Positions 59,802-64,000 of a stretch of DNA of 64,000 nt are shown here, piece after piece. Each line of letters opens with the position of its first letter. Positions within the stretch are counted from its first letter, which is position 1. Position numbers and translations under genes: made by a program. Source of the DNA: Prochlorococcus marinus str. MIT 0912 (GTDB lineage: Bacteria; Cyanobacteriota; Cyanobacteriia; PCC-6307; Cyanobiaceae); contig NZ_CP114783.1 in the NCBI RefSeq assembly GCF_027359595.1, positions 1,054,001 through 1,118,000 on the forward strand, in the 5' to 3' direction. The notes below the pieces were generated by a model, which had not been told where the DNA came from, did not search any database, and saw only the letters and a list, made by a program, of their open reading frames with translations.

Positions 59802-59812
59802 ATAGTGCACTT

Positions 59813-60568
59813 CTAAATTATTCCATTTAAAAAAGCCTGAACTATTTTATTTGCAAGGAGCTTTATTGTTTTTTGCCTTGTTTTTAAATTTCTGAGATTT
59901 TTTTCTAGCAAACCCTCTAATTTCCCAATCTCTAGAATCCTTATTTGCCTTCTTGGAGCACCCAAACCGCCTCTAAATAGAATAGGAAAACGTCCAAAGG
60001 TTCTAGCAATTGACTCGTCAATTGTATTGGGTCTCTCAGAAAAAGGAGGGATCAAGCCTGAACCAACTCCATACTTACCATATGCATCAAAATGGATCTC
60101 AAGCGCATAACCACCGCGTTTGGCGAATCTCTTCCCTACTGACCAATTCGTTCTTGGATCATTAGCATCATCTATATTTCTTATTCCTGGATCATAGGAT
60201 CTGATATTTAACCCTTTCTTTTTACCAAGTTTAACAATTGATTCTTGTAATTTTAAATTCCAAAAAAGCTCATCACTAATGTCAGGATGCATTGGATTCA
60301 AACCAAACTTATCAACAGCTTCGCCTGGTGTGCCAGCACCAGCCAATCCCTGAGAGTCTGCATGGCCAGCAAGTATTAAAATAGGTACATTTTTATCTAC
60401 ATCTATACTGCCAACCCAAGTTGCAGGAAGATTAGAACTTTCACCAATAATCAGATCGAGTTCTTCAGTAATATTTAAATTCCTAGTGAAATAAAGTTTA
60501 AAGAAAGAAAAAAAGGTAATTAAAAATATTATTAGTTTTAAACTATTTAATACTTTCTTTCTCACCAC
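59813..60568 (-). CDS. Membrane-anchored amidase-like protein
   Basis: The 251-residue protein starts with an uncleaved signal-anchor (about residues 8-27) and has an Amidase_3-like zinc fold: ILILAGHADSQG (first His), ALEIHFDAYG (second His) and RILEIGKLEGLLE (catalytic Glu). Such enzymes cut the N-acetylmuramoyl-L-alanine bond. Spacing differs from classic AmiC, so another hydrolase role is possible. It follows the CCB-like gene after nine bases. Confidence 0.72.
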   Translation of the reverse strand: MVRKKVLNSLKLIIFLITFFSFFKLYFTRNLNITEELDLIIGESSNLPATWVGSIDVDKNVPILILAGHADSQGLAGAGTPGEAVDKFGLNPMHPDISDELFWNLKLQESIVKLGKKKGLNIRSYDPGIRNIDDANDPRTNWSVGKRFAKRGGYALEIHFDAYGKYGVGSGLIPPFSERPNTIDESIARTFGRFPILFRGGLGAPRRQIRILEIGKLEGLLEKNLRNLKTRQKTIKLLANKIVQAFLNGII

Positions 60569-60577
60569 AAATACTAA

Positions 60578-61135
60578 TTATATAGGTGAAGAGAGTAGAG
60601 AATTTTCACTACTAAGCTCAAGACTTTCAGATAATTCCAACTGAATTGCTATCAGCTCATCACGATGAGCTTTGATTCTTAAAATACTGATATCAGATAG
60701 ATCTGAACTTAATAACTTAACTTCTAATGATTCCTCACGTTTGGATTTAACACGATAAATAATTCCAGCTAGGGGTGCGCCTATTACAGACAGTAGTAAA
60801 GGCCACCAACTCAAAGAGGGATAAAGCTGAATCAGAACAAGACCCAAACAGGCTGAGCCCAATCCTCCGAGGCAAGATAAAAAGATCACTAAAAAAGTAC
60901 TAGAAGCGACATTGCCATTAAAGATCAACAATTTCTCTTCAGCATTGCCTCCATTCTTTTTCCAACCACGTTCTTCCAACCAAAAGCTCATGCCTTTCAA
61001 AACTTCAAGAGGAGGCAAAGGAGACTGAACATCTACAACTGTTGTGCGGTCCTTACTTGCAGCTCGCAGAAAAAAACCTAAACCTATCGCCAGTAGGATA
61101 GTGAGAAATAAAGTTGAGGAGAATGCAGATTGCAT
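60578..61135 (-). CDS. CCB2/CCB4-like cofactor assembly protein
   Basis: The 185-residue protein has an N-terminal membrane helix, a cytosolic loop with FWLEERGWKKNGGNAEEKLL, two more helices (about residues 78-120) and a Ser/Leu-rich C terminus. This matches the cyanobacterial relatives of algal CCB2/CCB4, which attach heme c-i to cytochrome b6. It is consistent with the need of the cytochrome b6f complex here. The identification is by layout and wording of the family; no catalytic residue is known. Confidence 0.75.
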   Translation of the reverse strand: MQSAFSSTLFLTILLAIGLGFFLRAASKDRTTVVDVQSPLPPLEVLKGMSFWLEERGWKKNGGNAEEKLLIFNGNVASSTFLVIFLSCLGGLGSACLGLVLIQLYPSLSWWPLLLSVIGAPLAGIIYRVKSKREESLEVKLLSSDLSDISILRIKAHRDELIAIQLELSESLELSSENSLLSSPI

Positions 61136-61320
61136 CTCAAAAATACGATCCGTTTTATTTTAATTGTTATGGAAAACATAGCTACAAAAATGAGCTAAAA
61201 AAGTTAAAAGATATTAGAAAAGATAAAATCAATGAATTTACTAAATAATTTCATGATTTAAGGTATTAGAATTAGATCGTAAAGAAATAATTGATGAATT
61301 AAATTCCCATTGAATTTGTT

Positions 61321-61965
61321 ATGCCAAAAAAACTTGATGAACCATCGACTTTCAAGATCTTTGATAAAGACATAGATAATGAAACTAAAATCGCGTTAAG
61401 CTCATCTTCGGCTTTAGCAGTTGATACCGAAGCCATGGGATTAATTCATGGTAGAGACAGGCTATGTTTAATACAAATATGTGATGAATTGGATAATGTT
61501 ATTTGTATTCGTATAGAACGAAATCAACATTCAGCACCACACTTAAAATCTATTCTTGAGACAAAAACAATTGAAAAAGTCTTTCATTTTGCAAGGTTTG
61601 ATGCTGCTGCATTAGCCAGTAATCTAAACATTGAGGTTAATCCAATTTTTTGCACAAAAATCGCAAGTAAAATCGGTAGAACTTATAGCCCAAGGCATGG
61701 GTTAAAGGAAGTAGTTATGGAAACTGTTGGAGTGGAGTTAGATAAACAAGCTCAAAGCAGTGACTGGGGAAAAGTTGGTGATTTAACTCAAAAACAACTA
61801 ATTTATGCAGCCAATGACGTTAGATATTTATTAGGAGCCAAACAAAAACTTGAAGAGATGTTAAAAAGAGAAGAAAGATGGGAATTAGCCAAAAAATGTT
61901 TCCAATGCGTTCCCATTTTTTCCGAGCTTGATAGAAAAAGGTTTACAAATATTTTTGACCATTGA
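61321..61965 (+). CDS. RNase D-like 3'-5' exonuclease
   Basis: The 214-residue protein is a single DEDD exonuclease domain: LAVDTEAMGL (Exo I Asp, Glu), VFHFARFDAAALASNL (Exo II Asp), and ELVY-type YAANDVRYLLG (Exo III). No HRDC domains follow, unlike E. coli RNase D. It likely trims tRNA or other RNA 3' ends. The proline in DTEAMGL-style motif differs from DTE(F/S) classics but the acidic residues are kept. Confidence 0.88.
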   Translation: MPKKLDEPSTFKIFDKDIDNETKIALSSSSALAVDTEAMGLIHGRDRLCLIQICDELDNVICIRIERNQHSAPHLKSILETKTIEKVFHFARFDAAALASNLNIEVNPIFCTKIASKIGRTYSPRHGLKEVVMETVGVELDKQAQSSDWGKVGDLTQKQLIYAANDVRYLLGAKQKLEEMLKREERWELAKKCFQCVPIFSELDRKRFTNIFDH

Positions 61966-61985
61966 TTTTTTCAACCTAAAATCTA

Positions 61986-62255
61986 TTAATCCTCAAGCAT
62001 AAAATTCTCCTCCTCTTTTAGAGCCTTTAATAATTGATCAAATGATGCAGAGGCCGATACACTTTGTTTTTTATCTTCATTTAAAGTTTGCTCAAGGAAT
62101 TTGCTAGCAATTTCTTTTCTTGATTGCAAATCTTTTTTTCCTTCTTTAGCTGCCGCAACCTCTACTTTTCGTCGAGCAGCTGAAATACTAACACTTAAAG
62201 AAGTTGCTAACTGAGCACAAATTTTAAGATAATGATGATCTTCAATTAGTGGCAT
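61986..62255 (-). CDS. Conserved hypothetical protein, small and helical
   Basis: The 89-residue product (MPLIEDHHYLKICAQLATSL ... LLKALKEEENFMLED) is soluble, helical and charged, with ISAARRKVEVAAAKEGKK in the middle that resembles short picocyanobacterial conserved proteins. No function is known to me. It is convergent with the RNase D-like gene (20 bases) and lies 55 bases from the next gene on its strand. Confidence 0.7.
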   Translation of the reverse strand: MPLIEDHHYLKICAQLATSLSVSISAARRKVEVAAAKEGKKDLQSRKEIASKFLEQTLNEDKKQSVSASASFDQLLKALKEEENFMLED

Positions 62256-62310
62256 ATGCAGAAGCTTGAATAAAAATCTTCAAAACAATCTTCCCCTAGA
62301 TTACACCGCA

Positions 62311-63531
62311 CTATAAACATTGGTTCAAGTGATTCAAAATACTAAGGGCTATAGCCTGACTTCCTCCCTTGGGGCCCATTCTTTTAGACCCTCTTGATCC
62401 AATACGCTCTCTATCAAAAGCAGAATTTAATAAAAAACCAACTTGTTTTGCAAATATTTCATAATCATTAGAAATAGCTACCGCGCCTCCCAATAAACGA
62501 CTTTGACGCTTAGCAAAATTAAAATTAAATTGAGGCCCATTGCCTGGGAAGGAAACGCATGGGATACCTAAACCTACTAATTGTTCTGTAGCTGTACCCG
62601 CATTTGCTACGCCTACTTCTCCCCAGTTAGCCCAAGAAGAAAATTGATTAAATCCAATCAATATTAGTAATGAATTTTTTTTCCATATTTCCGAAATCCC
62701 TATTTCATCAATTGATTGATAAGAAGGTTTAAAACCTAAGTCGATCAATATCATTTCTATTTTTTTACTCATTGAAGAAGAACTTAAAGGCACAAATACT
62801 GCCATCGGAGATGAAATTTGAATAAATTGAACTCCTAACAACAATTTTTCAAAATTCTGATACGCCTCAGGCAAGCGACTTCCACATAACAAAATCAATC
62901 GTCTATGTTTTTCAAAAGCATGGGGACATTCCGTCTTTTCTATTCCATCCATCATTGGATTTCCTGGCGATAGTGCCTTTACACCATGCTGTCTCAAACC
63001 TCTAGCAGTGATTTTGTCTCTTACTACAACCATTTTGCAACGTCTAGATCGCATCAATAAATATTCCCATGGATCCCACTCAGTTCCTTTCAACCTATGG
63101 TAAAAATCACTTAGAGAGGATCTAGGCCCACTCGCCCATGTGTAATCACTTTTAGGAGTGCCAATAAAAAAATAATTTGCCCCACTAGCCCAAGCCAAAA
63201 GAAGAGGTAATAAATCTCCAACTGCAACTATAATTCTTCCTTCTCTGGCTGATCTATTAATCAAAGTCCATTGACTCCAAAGGCTTCCTAATAATCCAGC
63301 TTTTAAATCTGCAACCAAGCCACTAAAACTCTGATTACTGAATCCCCCACTTGGTAAAAATGTTGAGGGGCCAATCTTAACGAGCCAGCCATCTTTTACA
63401 TGTTTTGAAAATGCTTTCCCGTCTCCAACCATAGGTAGAACTTCATGGGAAATGTCTTGATTAATTTCATGGAGAGCCTCTATAACTCTGCAAGCAATCG
63501 TGTCTTCTCCATGTCCATTGCAAAGAAACAA
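62311..63531 (-). CDS. Lipid-A-disaccharide synthase-related protein
   Basis: The 406-residue product belongs to the cyanobacterial group resembling LpxB/GT-B glycosyltransferases: LLFLCNGHGEDTIACRVIEA at the start, VAVGDLLPLLLAWASG, FFIGTPKSDYTW, and the C-terminal donor site VGVANAGTATEQLVGLGIPC with CVSFPGNGPQF. Its acceptor is unknown. The frame formally runs to 63735, but those residues are the antisense of tRNA-Cys, so I place the start at TTG 63529-63531, just before the conserved strand. Confidence 0.85.
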   Translation of the reverse strand: MFLCNGHGEDTIACRVIEALHEINQDISHEVLPMVGDGKAFSKHVKDGWLVKIGPSTFLPSGGFSNQSFSGLVADLKAGLLGSLWSQWTLINRSAREGRIIVAVGDLLPLLLAWASGANYFFIGTPKSDYTWASGPRSSLSDFYHRLKGTEWDPWEYLLMRSRRCKMVVVRDKITARGLRQHGVKALSPGNPMMDGIEKTECPHAFEKHRRLILLCGSRLPEAYQNFEKLLLGVQFIQISSPMAVFVPLSSSSMSKKIEMILIDLGFKPSYQSIDEIGISEIWKKNSLLILIGFNQFSSWANWGEVGVANAGTATEQLVGLGIPCVSFPGNGPQFNFNFAKRQSRLLGGAVAISNDYEIFAKQVGFLLNSAFDRERIGSRGSKRMGPKGGSQAIALSILNHLNQCL

Positions 63532-63588
63532 AAGATTTTGTTCAGTTTGACTGATACGATTTGAAATGGAAATGTAAATTTCATTTTC

Positions 63589-63659
63589 GGCGGCATGGCC
63601 AAGTGGTAAGGCAGAGGATTGCAAATCCTTTATCCCCAGTTCGAATCTGGGTGCCGCCT
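63589..63659 (+). tRNA. tRNA-Cys(GCA)
   Basis: The 71-base gene GGCGGCATGGCCAAGTGGTA... has anticodon GCA in TTGCAAAT, the T arm CCCAGTTCGAATCTGGG, and acceptor TGCCGCC plus T. It lies head-to-head with the LpxB-like gene, 57 bases from its TTG start. Confidence 0.97.
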
Positions 63660-64000
63660 TTATAGATTTACGCTTAATTTTCCTGAGAATCCTTCCCATA
63701 GCTATGCTCCAAGTGTAGCGAGTAGAGAGTTTCAAGAAATTTCAGAAATTGATAAATTGATTTTGGTACAAGATCTAGATATTGATCATATGTCCATTCT
63801 TACAGTTACCCTCTAAACGAGGCACTATTGAAAAGCTTGTAGGTAATCAGGATGACCAATTTTTACATCTTATTTTCACTACTTGATTGACTATTTCATA
63901 GCCATGTATTGAAGGTTTTTTTTCATTACAATTAAATAGAATGCTTCACATAGAAACATTATTCATGAATTAATATTAACCATATTAACCAATAAGAAAC
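63660..64000. other. Intergenic end of window
   Basis: 341 AT-rich bases after tRNA-Cys. Short frames on both strands (63619-63816 plus, 63660-63735 minus) overlap the tRNA or lack coding character. I see no gene, hairpin terminator or repeat here. Confidence 0.5.

Noticed and set aside
63619-63816. 65-codon plus-strand frame at the window end
   Set aside because: Its first half is inside tRNA-Cys and the rest lacks protein-like composition.

Overview
The window is a chromosomal segment of a marine picocyanobacterium, almost certainly Prochlorococcus. The reasons are the AT-rich, densely packed genes, the photosystem I genes (psaA, psaB, psaD, psaI, psaL), cyanobacterial markers (ndhN, ldpA, a CAAD-domain protein, cyanobacterial-type gshA, CCB2/CCB4-like and DUF2839 proteins) and the cyanobacterial order of the ribosomal superoperon. 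A low-light NATL-like strain is my best guess, from general resemblance only.

Layout. 1-4.1 kb: the end of psaA, psaB, a decayed duplicate of the psaB 3' end, then psaL and psaI on the opposite strand. 4.1-7.4 kb: a HEAT-like gene broken by one base, a membrane glycosyltransferase, an NlpC/P60 hydrolase, a beta-lactamase-fold hydrolase and a 44-residue membrane peptide. 7.5-13.7 kb: an accessory island holding a protein of 38 KKA hexapeptides, a DUF1651-like gene, gene remnants, a TPR protein with a 2OG-Fe(II) oxygenase-like tail and tandem 204-bp duplications, and small overlapping ORFs. A C-rich 24-bp direct repeat lies near both ends of the inner part, and the island ends at the 3' end of tRNA-Ser(GCU). 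13.9-15.7 kb: alr and an HNH gene.

15.7-32.2 kb: one long minus-strand superoperon running rplC-rplD-rplW-rplB-rpsS-rplV-rpsC-rplP-rpmC-rpsQ-rplN-rplX-rplE-rpsH-rplF-rplR-rpsE-rplO-secY-adk-rpmJ-rpsM-rpsK-rpoA-rplQ-truA-rplM-rpsI-rpmE-prfA. It covers ribosome assembly, membrane insertion, nucleotide balance, transcription and termination. 32.2-47.5 kb: ndhN and ldpA, tRNA-Gln, a HAD hydrolase, recA with a LexA-type box, tyrA, crtD, fructosamine kinase, a JAMM protease/MoeB-rhodanese pair, a double-domain CobO, larE, speD and recF. 47.5-64 kb: tRNA-Arg, a GNAT protein, ppc, gshA, trpE, psaD, a degenerate histidine kinase, rodA, an Mrp ATPase, hemF, an amidase-like protein, a CCB protein, an RNase D-like nuclease, a lipid-A-disaccharide-synthase-like protein and tRNA-Cys.

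Most of the window is conserved housekeeping sequence. No CRISPR array, intact integrase, transposase, toxin-antitoxin pair or recognisable defence system is visible. The points most worth checking are the psaB 3' duplication, the single-base frameshift on a T run, the two genes with recent internal repeat expansion, the island architecture at tRNA-Ser, and recF, which appears to lack any ATG/GTG/TTG start at its conserved N terminus.
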